Part shown: positions 7,315-14,720 of the stretch, one piece after another
Layout: each line of letters opens with the position of its first letter
How positions within the stretch are numbered: position 1 is the first letter of the stretch
Assembly: GCA_964538675.1 (NCBI GenBank)
Contig: CAZIGM010000028.1
Span: 1-25,053, forward strand
From: CAZIGM01 sp964538675
Lineage (GTDB): Bacteria > Bacillota > Bacilli > Tepidibacillales > Tepidibacillaceae
DNA: 25,053 bases
Direction: 5' to 3'
Made by a program: the position numbers and the translations under genes
Notes under the pieces: generated by a model
What the model was told of the DNA's origin: nothing
The model's database searches: none
The model's input: only the letters and a program-made list of their open reading frames with translations

Positions 7315-8235
7315 TTGATAGTTAATAAAAAAGGTGAATGGTTGGAATTAATAATTCCTATAGAGTGGAATGGCTATAGTATTGATGACATATTAAAGAA
7401 AAATTGGAAGGTGCCTAAAGGTTTATTACATAACTATCGTATAAATAAAGCTGTAAAAGTAAATGGTAAGTTAATTCCATGGTCAAAAGAGTTATATAAA
7501 GGAGATAAACTGCAAGTTCATATGTTTCCAAAAGAAGATTATGGAGTTATACCAACATTCAGAGATATTAGTATTCTTTATGAGGATGATTTTATTCTAA
7601 TTGTTAATAAACCTGCGGGAATAGAAATCCACTCTAATGGTAAAAGCAATTCTAATACATTATCTAATAATGTAGCTTATTACTATCTTATGAATGAAAT
7701 AGAAACGAGTATCAGATACATTCATCGTTTAGATAAAGATACAACGGGAGCAGTCGTATTTGTTAAAAACGCATTAACATGTGCAATACTTGATAGATTA
7801 TTAGAAGATAGATTAATAAAAAGAACATATCTTACATTGGTAAATGGGATAGTCAAGGATAAACAAAGAACTATTAATAAGCCTATAGGAAGGGATCGTC
7901 ATCATTCACTTAAAAGAAGAGTTTCATCTACAGGACAACACGCCATAACTTATTATGAGGTATTACAATATTATATTAATGAAAATATGACACTAGTAAA
8001 AGTTGAACTATTTACAGGAAGGACTCATCAAATTCGTGTTCATATGAGTCATATAGGGCATCCAATAGTAGGTGATGAGCTGTATGGAGGCAAAAAAGAA
8101 GGGTATCATAGACAATCTTTACATGCGGCAAAGATAACCTTAGTAAATCCAATTAATAATAAAGAAATTAGTTGTATAGCACCCTTTGTAGATAATCTAA
8201 CATTAATTGATGAAGAATTTTTAAAGCTAGTTTGA
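7315..8235 (+). CDS. RluA-family RNA pseudouridine synthase
   Basis: About 306 residues from the chosen start. The N-terminal part looks like an S4-type RNA-binding region (LLHNYRINKAVKVNGKLIPWSKELYKGDKLQV). The catalytic domain has YEDDFILIVNKPAGIEIH, the active-site HRLDKDTTGAVVF (Asp about 140) and GRTHQIRVHMSHIGHPIVGDELYGG. These define the RluA/RluC/RluD group, which converts uridines of rRNA or tRNA to pseudouridine; the exact target cannot be told. An upstream ATG at 7294 would add seven residues but has no ribosome binding site. TAGGTGA at 7301-7307 sits seven bases before TTG 7315, which I prefer. A small dyad, TTTGTA/TACAAA at 7279-7294, lies just before. A terminator follows at 8341. 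Confidence 0.9.
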   Translation: MIVNKKGEWLELIIPIEWNGYSIDDILKKNWKVPKGLLHNYRINKAVKVNGKLIPWSKELYKGDKLQVHMFPKEDYGVIPTFRDISILYEDDFILIVNKPAGIEIHSNGKSNSNTLSNNVAYYYLMNEIETSIRYIHRLDKDTTGAVVFVKNALTCAILDRLLEDRLIKRTYLTLVNGIVKDKQRTINKPIGRDRHHSLKRRVSSTGQHAITYYEVLQYYINENMTLVKVELFTGRTHQIRVHMSHIGHPIVGDELYGGKKEGYHRQSLHAAKITLVNPINNKEISCIAPFVDNLTLIDEEFLKLV

Positions 8236-8340
8236 TAGATATCTATAAATATAGACTTAGTATATAATATATTTACTGATTACTTGGATGTCACTTTTAT
8301 GGAAAAAGAGGACAAAATAAGTTATAAATAAAAGATTAAG

Positions 8341-8393
8341 AAAAAAGCCAATTATTCAAATAAAAAAAGGTATACATTTGGCTTTTTTTTTTT
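8341..8393 (+). terminator. Intrinsic terminator after rluA
   Basis: AAAAAAGCCAA at 8341-8351 pairs with TTGGCTTTTTT at 8378-8388, and the T-run continues to 8393. The 26-nt loop is long but the tail is strong. It lies about 105 nt after the rluA stop. Confidence 0.7.
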
Positions 8394-8480
8394 GTTTAAT
8401 AGACATTAGGATTATTTCTATTTATAAAACTAATTTAAGTATATATAATTTACTTGGCTAAAGTTAAAGGGGAAGAAATG

Positions 8481-10103
8481 ATGAAAGTCTTATTAATATA
8501 TGATTCATTTTTGGATAATGGAAATTTTAAAAATGATTCAGATTATGTTATTGATAAATTCCAACAAAATGGAATTCAGGTTATAATATATCTGATAAGT
8601 AATGAAGAATTACTGGCAAAGGAAATTTCGCAAACAAATGAAAACGAATATAAAAAAATAATAATTTTAGGTGGTAATAGAATAGTTAATGTTGTAATTA
8701 ATAATATATTAAAAAATAATATTAAGATACCAATAGCTATTTTTCCTAAAGGTAAAAAAAATGAACATACATATTTCAAAATATCAAAATTAGTGAAAAA
8801 AATGATAAATTCTGTATTAACAAATAATTACACATGTTGTGATATTGGCTTTGTTAATGAACAGTATTTTATGAATTATGTAAGTATAGGTTATTTAATT
8901 GATATTGACAAAAGAATTACTACTAGGGTTAAAAAGAATTTTGGTGTTATTGTTAACTATATTACAGGTGTAAAAAAAATTATTCATCAAAGAAGTTTTA
9001 ATGTAAAAATCGTAGCAGAATCTTTAAATTTTGAAGGTGAAATTCTTTTTATGCTTATAACTCCAAGTGCTTTAAAAAGTGATGGATTTAATGTTATTAT
9101 TCTAAAAAAGTGCCCAGCAAGTGAAGCTATGACATTAATGGCAAAAATAGCAAATGATGAAAAAATTAAGAGTAGGCATATTATTCATGTTAAAACTAAA
9201 GAATTAACTATTGATAGTAGTGACCGAACCAAAATTATTTTAGATGAAGAAAAAGGTCCTTCATTTCCATTAACATTTAAATTGTTACGCCAAGAATTAA
9301 AAATTGATACAAAAGAAAATAGCAAGAAATGTTTAAAGAAAAAACATTTTGGTTTTTATGAATTAAAAAAAGCTGCAGGCGGGGTTATTTATGATTTTAA
9401 ACATTTAAGATTTGAACCATACAGGAAAAGAAACTTTATTACGAATCTGTTTACTGTTATAGTCGATTTTCGCCGTCATAATCCGTTTAATTATATTAAT
9501 AAGAATTCGATAGAAAATCAATATTTTGAGATGGCACAAAAAACGCTAGATAATGGGTATTTATATTTAATTATTTCTAGTACAGGTAGTCCAGCTGGAG
9601 AAGTTGCTTGTCGGTTAACACAAAAAGAATATTCTCATAGCTCTATTTCATTTGACGGAGAGTTAAAAACTATTATAAGTTATAATGGTGGGGAAAAAAT
9701 ATTTTCACCAGGTCTAAATCATGAGAGAATGAATTTCTTTTGTCAAAAACATGATGCTAGTTTGATTATTTATAAATTAAAAGCAAGTAAACATCAAAAA
9801 TCTATAATACTAGATGAAATTAAAAGAATTAACGAACAAGGAAGTTCATTTAATTTACTTGGTTTTTTATCATATTCCCATAAAAAGAATATTATGTTTT
9901 GCTCGCAATTTGTTTACACTATGTTGAAAATTTCAGGACTTGACTATTTTAATAAAAAGCCAGAAGATGTAAGACCGACAGACTTTGTAGAGTTAGATTA
10001 CGAAAGAGTGCTAAAATATTGTAACAAGTTTTACGTTAAAGATATACTTAATAATCATAATGTATTAAGTGATTATTTTATGAAAAGAAAAATACAAAAT
10101 TAA
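8481..10103 (+). CDS. Fusion of a degenerate DAGK/YegS-type lipid kinase domain with a permuted NlpC/P60 (papain-like) domain
   Basis: 540 residues from ATG 8481 (AAGGGG eight bases upstream; ATG 8478 and TTG 8454 are alternatives). Residues about 1-280 follow the layout of the diacylglycerol kinase/YegS family: MKVLLIYDSF, an IIILGG turn, IPIAIFPKGKKN, and a C-terminal beta part ending DEEKGPSFPLTFKLL. The kinase signature GGDGT is GGNRI (64-68) and the DGE motif is DEE, so this half is probably catalytically dead and may only bind lipid. Residues about 355-530 look like a permuted papain-fold hydrolase: YLIISSTGS, YSHSSISFD with His386, YNGGEKIFSPG, NLLGFLSYS, and FCSQFVYTML with Cys474. 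No signal peptide is seen. Related C-terminal domains act on lipids or amide/thioester bonds. Domain calls are by eye. Confidence 0.68.
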   Translation: MKVLLIYDSFLDNGNFKNDSDYVIDKFQQNGIQVIIYLISNEELLAKEISQTNENEYKKIIILGGNRIVNVVINNILKNNIKIPIAIFPKGKKNEHTYFKISKLVKKMINSVLTNNYTCCDIGFVNEQYFMNYVSIGYLIDIDKRITTRVKKNFGVIVNYITGVKKIIHQRSFNVKIVAESLNFEGEILFMLITPSALKSDGFNVIILKKCPASEAMTLMAKIANDEKIKSRHIIHVKTKELTIDSSDRTKIILDEEKGPSFPLTFKLLRQELKIDTKENSKKCLKKKHFGFYELKKAAGGVIYDFKHLRFEPYRKRNFITNLFTVIVDFRRHNPFNYINKNSIENQYFEMAQKTLDNGYLYLIISSTGSPAGEVACRLTQKEYSHSSISFDGELKTIISYNGGEKIFSPGLNHERMNFFCQKHDASLIIYKLKASKHQKSIILDEIKRINEQGSSFNLLGFLSYSHKKNIMFCSQFVYTMLKISGLDYFNKKPEDVRPTDFVELDYERVLKYCNKFYVKDILNNHNVLSDYFMKRKIQN

Positions 10104-10110
10104 AATTGAA

Positions 10111-10240
10111 TTTATCCAGATATGATAAGACCATCACTTACAGTGTGCACAAGATACGCTAAGGGAGTAAAGTTCCCTTGTCTAGCTATATACTACGAAG
10201 ATAAACTAGGGAGTTAGGCAAGAGCACAAGTCTCGCTATA
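10111..10240. repeat. Interspersed mosaic palindromic repeat, copy D (modules 3 and 2)
   Basis: TTTATCCAGATATGATAAGA at 10111-10130 plus the following CC-x3-CACTTA is module 3, also found at 20653 and, with one base changed, at 24917. AAGAGCACAAGTC then TCGCTATA (10220-10240) is module 2, but relative to module 3 it is in the opposite orientation from copy B. Between them is a private stretch with a 6-bp dyad (AAGGGA 10161-10166 / TCCCTT 10174-10179). No gene is seen in 10104-10391. Confidence 0.7.
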
Positions 10241-10391
10241 AAAAAATCGACTTTATGGATGAAATGGTGAGGTCAATTAATATAATGCTCAGTGATTGGA
10301 AATAAACGGATTATATAGGTATAATTAAAATGTGGATTCTAATACAAGGATATATAAGTAGTTAAAATTATAATAGAAAAGAGTGATTAGT

Positions 10392-12434
10392 GTGAAAAAC
10401 TATTATATTGATGAGAATAATAAAATTTTAAGTTCATACGAAGATACACTTAAAATAATTAAAGAAATATATAAAGAGACAAAAGAATGTGATATTGATA
10501 AGAATATTGAATATTACAAATTACTTAATCGAATATCTGAATTTATAATTTTAATTGGGAGTGTTGAGAAGAACATAAATGACACATATTTTAAAACAAA
10601 GTCAATTACTGAATTGGATGAACAGAATTATATGCTATATAATGAATTTCTACCTAGAAATTATTCAACAAGTTACCTTAATCCATCATATGCAGTAGAA
10701 GTTTTTGGCGATGAAATGGGGCAATTGTTTTCATTATTATACAGTAAATATAAAAATTATATTACGTTAGCATACACACATAAACTTGTTGTTATGGAAA
10801 AGTATAATCAATTGTTTATTAATGTATCTAATTATATTAAGAATAATAATAATGTGATATATACAGAAATTAAGGGATTAATTACAGATTTTGAGATTAA
10901 AAACATAGATGAGGGATATGAATATTTCTTAAAGGAAAATTATGATAAAGATTTCTCGTTTTACACCGATATAGTAATGAACTCGGATTTAGATGATTTA
11001 AGATATTTATATAAATATGGCGAATATGTAACTGAAAATGAAATAAAAACTGCCGAATTTCTTTTAAGTTATTCATCAGAAAAATTAAATGAGTTATCAG
11101 AATCTATAGTTAAGGCATATATTGAAGGATTTATTAGAGAAAATAAAGATATAACAAAAAGAAATAATGTGCAGATTATCTGCAATATAGGTCAGGAAAA
11201 GGTGGTTAGGCAATTAATAAAAGAATTTAAAAAACATAATCTAGAAGGGTATGTTACAGAAATTAATACAACCGATTTAAATAAGCAATACGACTATGAT
11301 CATAAATTTGATAATGCGATATATTTGAATAATCAATATGTTGAGTTATCTATAGAAGCTTTTATGAAAGAAGCAAAGAGTTATAATAAATTACTTAAAG
11401 ATTATTCAGGTGTACTTTTAATAGAAAAATTTGGTGAAGAACCTTTCAGTCCAGAGAGTAAAGAAGATAGATTAAAATTATCTGATGATCAGCAACAATT
11501 ATATCAAACCTTAAGGAATCAAATGAGAAAAGTGATTGAAGAGTTTATGCCTAATACTGAGACTAGTTTTTGTATTGTGGCATTTCCAACACCAGAAATA
11601 GGTGAAAATTTTGAAGAGATATTTAATGATATTATTAAAGTTAACATGCTTGACAATAGTAAATATGAGATTATTCAGCAAGTTCTAATTGATGCCTTAG
11701 ATAAAGGTGAATATGTACATGTTAAAGGGAAAGATGAGAATAAAACTGATATAAAAGTTAAGCTTTCACGATTAAAAAATCCAAAAGCAGAAACTAATTT
11801 TGTTAATTGTGTTGCTGATGTAAATATTCCTTTAGGAGAAGTATTTACTACACCAGTATTAAAAAGCACAAATGGGATATTACATATAGAAGAAACTTAT
11901 TTAGAAGATTTTAATTATAAAAACTTAACTTTAACATTTAAAGATGGTTATGTAAGTGATTATTTATGCAGTAATTTTGAACAAGATGAGGATAATAAAA
12001 ATTATATAAGAGAAAATTTATTGTTTCCTTATAAGACATTACCAATTGGTGAATTTGCAATTGGAACTAATACTTTGGCTTATGTAATAGCTGAGAAATA
12101 TCAAATACTTGATAAGTTACCTGTTCTTATTATCGAAAAAATGGGTCCTCATTTTGCAATTGGTGACACCTGTTTTTCATGGGCAGAAGATATTCCGATG
12201 TATAATATGCTTGATAAAAAAGAAATAGTTGCTCGAGATAATGAAAAGTCAATTCTAAGAAAAACAAATTTAAGTGAAGCTTACACTAATCGGCATATCG
12301 ATATTACACTACCATATAAATCCTTGGGATATATAAATGTAATTACGGAAAATGGAGATATTATAGAAATAATTAAAGATGGTAGATTTATTTTAAAAGG
12401 AACTGAAGATCTTAACATGCCATTTGATAATTAA
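10392..12434 (+). CDS. M29-type (PepS-like) metallo-aminopeptidase with a long N-terminal extension
   Basis: 680 residues from the chosen GTG. The C-terminal 400 residues resemble M29 aminopeptidases, and the metal/catalytic residues can be matched (numbering from GTG 10392): Glu483 in NIPLGEVFTTPV, Glu554 in LPIGEFAIGTN, Glu582 and His587 in EKMGPHFAIGD, and His635/Asp637 in NRHIDI. The E-x4-H and H-x-D spacings equal those of the family. The tyrosine that usually lies seven residues after the histidine is Cys here. Classical M29 enzymes have about 410 residues; the first 240 here are a helical, charged extension without recognised motifs. No signal peptide, so cytoplasmic peptide breakdown is likely. 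Start: GTG 10383 has no binding site, while GAGTGA at 10381-10386 fits GTG 10392. The pyrophosphatase gene follows after 90 nt. Confidence 0.78.
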   Translation: MKNYYIDENNKILSSYEDTLKIIKEIYKETKECDIDKNIEYYKLLNRISEFIILIGSVEKNINDTYFKTKSITELDEQNYMLYNEFLPRNYSTSYLNPSYAVEVFGDEMGQLFSLLYSKYKNYITLAYTHKLVVMEKYNQLFINVSNYIKNNNNVIYTEIKGLITDFEIKNIDEGYEYFLKENYDKDFSFYTDIVMNSDLDDLRYLYKYGEYVTENEIKTAEFLLSYSSEKLNELSESIVKAYIEGFIRENKDITKRNNVQIICNIGQEKVVRQLIKEFKKHNLEGYVTEINTTDLNKQYDYDHKFDNAIYLNNQYVELSIEAFMKEAKSYNKLLKDYSGVLLIEKFGEEPFSPESKEDRLKLSDDQQQLYQTLRNQMRKVIEEFMPNTETSFCIVAFPTPEIGENFEEIFNDIIKVNMLDNSKYEIIQQVLIDALDKGEYVHVKGKDENKTDIKVKLSRLKNPKAETNFVNCVADVNIPLGEVFTTPVLKSTNGILHIEETYLEDFNYKNLTLTFKDGYVSDYLCSNFEQDEDNKNYIRENLLFPYKTLPIGEFAIGTNTLAYVIAEKYQILDKLPVLIIEKMGPHFAIGDTCFSWAEDIPMYNMLDKKEIVARDNEKSILRKTNLSEAYTNRHIDITLPYKSLGYINVITENGDIIEIIKDGRFILKGTEDLNMPFDN

Positions 12435-12524
12435 AATATTAATGGTTGTCTCACTTATATTATGATGTAAAAGAACAGACATCCAAATAGCGGTTTAACT
12501 AATATAGAGGTGATAAGTTAGAAA

Positions 12525-14135
12525 ATGACAACATTAATTTTTGGTCATAAAAATCCAGATACAGATTCAATTGCATCAGCAATAGTCTTATCATATTTGA
12601 AAAATGTAGAGGGTTATAGTACAAAGCCTTGTATGTTAGGAAGTATTAATCGAGAAACAGAATTTGTTTTAAATTATTTTGGTGTTGAAACACCTACTCT
12701 AATAGATAACGTAAAAATCCAATTAAAAGATTTAGAATTAGATCGAGTAAAAGGAGTACTACTAAATAGTTCTATTATAGAAATATTTAATATGTTTGAA
12801 AATGACAATATTAAAACTGTTCCACTGCTTGATAATTGTAATCATTTAGTAGGGATAGTAACAATGAAGGATATTGCAATAGGGCTAGTGAATGGCAACA
12901 TTCATTATTTGGAAACAAGATTAACTCATATTACTAATTCACTTGATGGAAAAATATTAGCTGGTAAAGATACTGAAGTAAAAGGGACTATAGCCGTAAT
13001 TGCTTATTATTCAGAAAGTGTTTTTAAAGAGTTAACTAATTTTGATATTATCATCGTAGGAGATAGATATAAAATAATTGAAGAAGCAATTAAAGCACAA
13101 GTAAAATTGATTATTATTACAGGAAATAAAGATATACCATCTAAACTAATAGATCTTGCAGAGAAAAAAAATGTTCCGATTATTACAGTTAAAACTGACA
13201 CATATACTACAGCAAAATTAATTAATCATTGCAATTATATTACATCTGTAATAACTAATAATGAGATTATTCAGTTTAATGAAAATGATTATCTATCCGA
13301 AGTAAAAGAAGAGATGATTAATAGTAATTATAGGAATTATCCAGTTGTAAATCAAAATGGTGAATATATTGGTTTTGTCAACAAAAAAGAAATTATTAGT
13401 CCACATAAGAAAAAAGTTATTTTAGTAGATCATAATGAAATCAATCAAAGTGCTTTAGGGCTTAGAGAGGCAGATATTATTGAAATAGTTGATCATCATA
13501 AAATAGGCGATATTGTTACAGATGGACCAATAAATTTTACAAATATACCTATAGGAAGTACATGTACAATAATTTATCAAATGATGAAAGAAAGAAATAT
13601 AGAAATTCCATATAATATGGCTGGTCTACTTATATCGGGTATTATTTCAGATACCTTGGCTTTAAATTCACCTACTTCAACTGAACATGATAAAAAAGCA
13701 CTCATAGATCTTAACGATATTCTTAACTTAGATATAGAAGTTTATACTATGGAAATGTTTAAGGCAGGAACATCATTAGAAGGTTATTCAGAGAGTGAAG
13801 TTTTTAATAAAGATTTTAAAGAATTTAATATCGAGGATTATAAAATAGGCATATCGCAAGTCTTCACATTAAATACAGATAGTGTTATTAAAAGAAAAGA
13901 AGCTTTTATAGAATACATTAAAAAAGTGAGTAATGATAATGGTTATTATCTGACGATAATGTTAATTACAGATATAATAAAAAATGGCTCTTATATTTTT
14001 TTTGAGTCTGAAAACAATAAAATAATTTCATTAGCATTTGAAGTTGAATCTTTGTCTGGAGATTTTTTAGAAGGAGTTATTTCAAGAAAAAAACAGGTAG
14101 TTCCTAGAATTTCATATGCATTTAGAAATATATAA
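12525..14135 (+). CDS. ppaC: Manganese-dependent inorganic pyrophosphatase (family II) with CBS-DRTGG-CBS insert
   Basis: A 536-residue DHH-superfamily pyrophosphatase. The catalytic domain starts with GHKNPDTDS (His8, Asp12, Asp14), continues after a large insert with LVDHNE (Asp302, His303, Asn304), IVDHHKIGD (Asp323, His324, His325) and ISDTLALNSPT, and ends with a DHHA2 domain including SRKKQVVPR. Plain family II enzymes have about 310 residues. The insert of about 230 residues holds two CBS motifs (about 65-120 and 245-295) around a DRTGG domain (VGDRYKIIEEAI, IIITGN). In characterised clostridial enzymes of this build, CBS domains bind adenine nucleotides and control activity, and the DRTGG domain is present in those stimulated by ApnA-type dinucleotides. 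It hydrolyses pyrophosphate in the cytoplasm. GAGGTGA is 11 bases upstream. Confidence 0.95.
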   Translation: MTTLIFGHKNPDTDSIASAIVLSYLKNVEGYSTKPCMLGSINRETEFVLNYFGVETPTLIDNVKIQLKDLELDRVKGVLLNSSIIEIFNMFENDNIKTVPLLDNCNHLVGIVTMKDIAIGLVNGNIHYLETRLTHITNSLDGKILAGKDTEVKGTIAVIAYYSESVFKELTNFDIIIVGDRYKIIEEAIKAQVKLIIITGNKDIPSKLIDLAEKKNVPIITVKTDTYTTAKLINHCNYITSVITNNEIIQFNENDYLSEVKEEMINSNYRNYPVVNQNGEYIGFVNKKEIISPHKKKVILVDHNEINQSALGLREADIIEIVDHHKIGDIVTDGPINFTNIPIGSTCTIIYQMMKERNIEIPYNMAGLLISGIISDTLALNSPTSTEHDKKALIDLNDILNLDIEVYTMEMFKAGTSLEGYSESEVFNKDFKEFNIEDYKIGISQVFTLNTDSVIKRKEAFIEYIKKVSNDNGYYLTIMLITDIIKNGSYIFFESENNKIISLAFEVESLSGDFLEGVISRKKQVVPRISYAFRNI

Positions 14136-14183
14136 TGAAGAGCATGCAACCATCTACCTTGCACCACTAAAGATACCTTTATA

Positions 14184-14480
14184 CCTAATCATAATCTTTC
14201 GACTATGATTAAGCAGTTCACTACCCTTAGTGATGGTTCGTTCGACCATGCAAGATATCTTCACAGCTATATATTACCTTTCGGCAATATATAACCGTAG
14301 TCGTTTTAAGACAAATCAACACCTTACATAATCTTCGCTCGACCCTATACGATAAGTTGGGATCTTATTACAATCAATCAAAATCGACTGTAATAAAACC
14401 TTTCCTAACCGTACAGAATCTTCCCTCCGACCCTATACAAGCCAGAAGACCTGCATAGAATCTTTGGCCGACCTATATAC
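14184..14480 (-). repeat. Array of about seven degenerate hairpin units with about 42-nt period, candidate structured RNA
   Basis: This occupies the centre of the 585-nt gene-free gap 14136-14720. Plus-strand loop positions are 14197-14200, 14238-14244, 14279-14282, 14334-14340, 14376-14385, 14421-14428 and 14463-14469: loop starts are 41, 41, 55, 42, 45 and 42 nt apart. Read on the minus strand, most units have the core RGTC-G(n)AA-GATY closing a stem. Stems: 13 bp at 14184-14213 and 17 bp at 14262-14299, both closed by GAAA tetraloops; 11 bp at 14365-14396; 10 bp at 14411-14438; weaker ones at 14233-14249, 14324-14350 and 14453-14480. Outer stem sequences differ while pairing is kept, and C-A mismatches on plus become G-U pairs on minus. 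No reading frame of note. Family unknown. Confidence 0.7.
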
Positions 14481-14574
14481 ACCCTTATGAGCATATATAA
14501 GTCTGGGCTCAACAGTTACATACCCTTCATGATAAATAGCTTACCCAAAGAAGCAATAATTATTTATTCTAATT

Positions 14575-14611
14575 AAAAAAAATCGTGTTAATAATTTACA
14601 TTATCATTAAC
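14575..14611 (-). terminator. Probable intrinsic terminator of the transporter operon
   Basis: On the minus strand GTTAATGAT (14611-14603) pairs with ATTATTAAC (14595-14587), nine pairs including one G-U, followed after four bases by eight T. The stem is A+T-rich, so termination may be partial and transcripts could read into the hairpin array. Confidence 0.45.
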
Positions 14612-14631
14612 ATTAATAAACACAAAAGCAA

Positions 14632-14687
14632 GCTCCTCCTTATAAATAGACAGTTTTGTTATTTGAACTGTCAACCACAAGGGGAGC
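14632..14687. promoter_or_regulatory. Nested dyad downstream of the transporter operon, with a promoter-like sequence across it
   Basis: GCTCCTCCTT (14632-14641) pairs with AAGGGGAGC (14679-14687), and inside it GACAGTT (14649-14655) pairs with AACTGTC (14666-14672) around a ten-base loop. On the minus strand TTGACA (14674-14669) and TATTTA (14648-14643) are 20 nt apart with the inner dyad filling the spacer, an arrangement like MerR-type promoters. It could equally be a terminator for the operon, since the minus strand continues as TTGCTTTTGTGTTT. The two readings cannot be separated by eye. Confidence 0.4.
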
Positions 14688-14720
14688 ATATTATTTTACA
14701 GAGGTCTTGTTACCAACTTA

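Noticed and set aside
10149..10181. Terminator after the DAGK-like fusion gene
   Set aside because: The AAGGGA/TCCCTT stem is short and the following bases are not a T-run; it sits inside repeat copy D.
14600..14631. Tiny reading frame after AAGGAGG on the minus strand (about 10 codons)
   Set aside because: The binding-site-like sequence would lie at or before the possible transcript start and is part of a dyad; the peptide has no convincing features.
14136..14720. CRISPR-like array or protein-coding remnant
   Set aside because: The repeated units are not identical, contain inverted pairing themselves and have no unique spacers; no reading frame of useful length or codon pattern is present.
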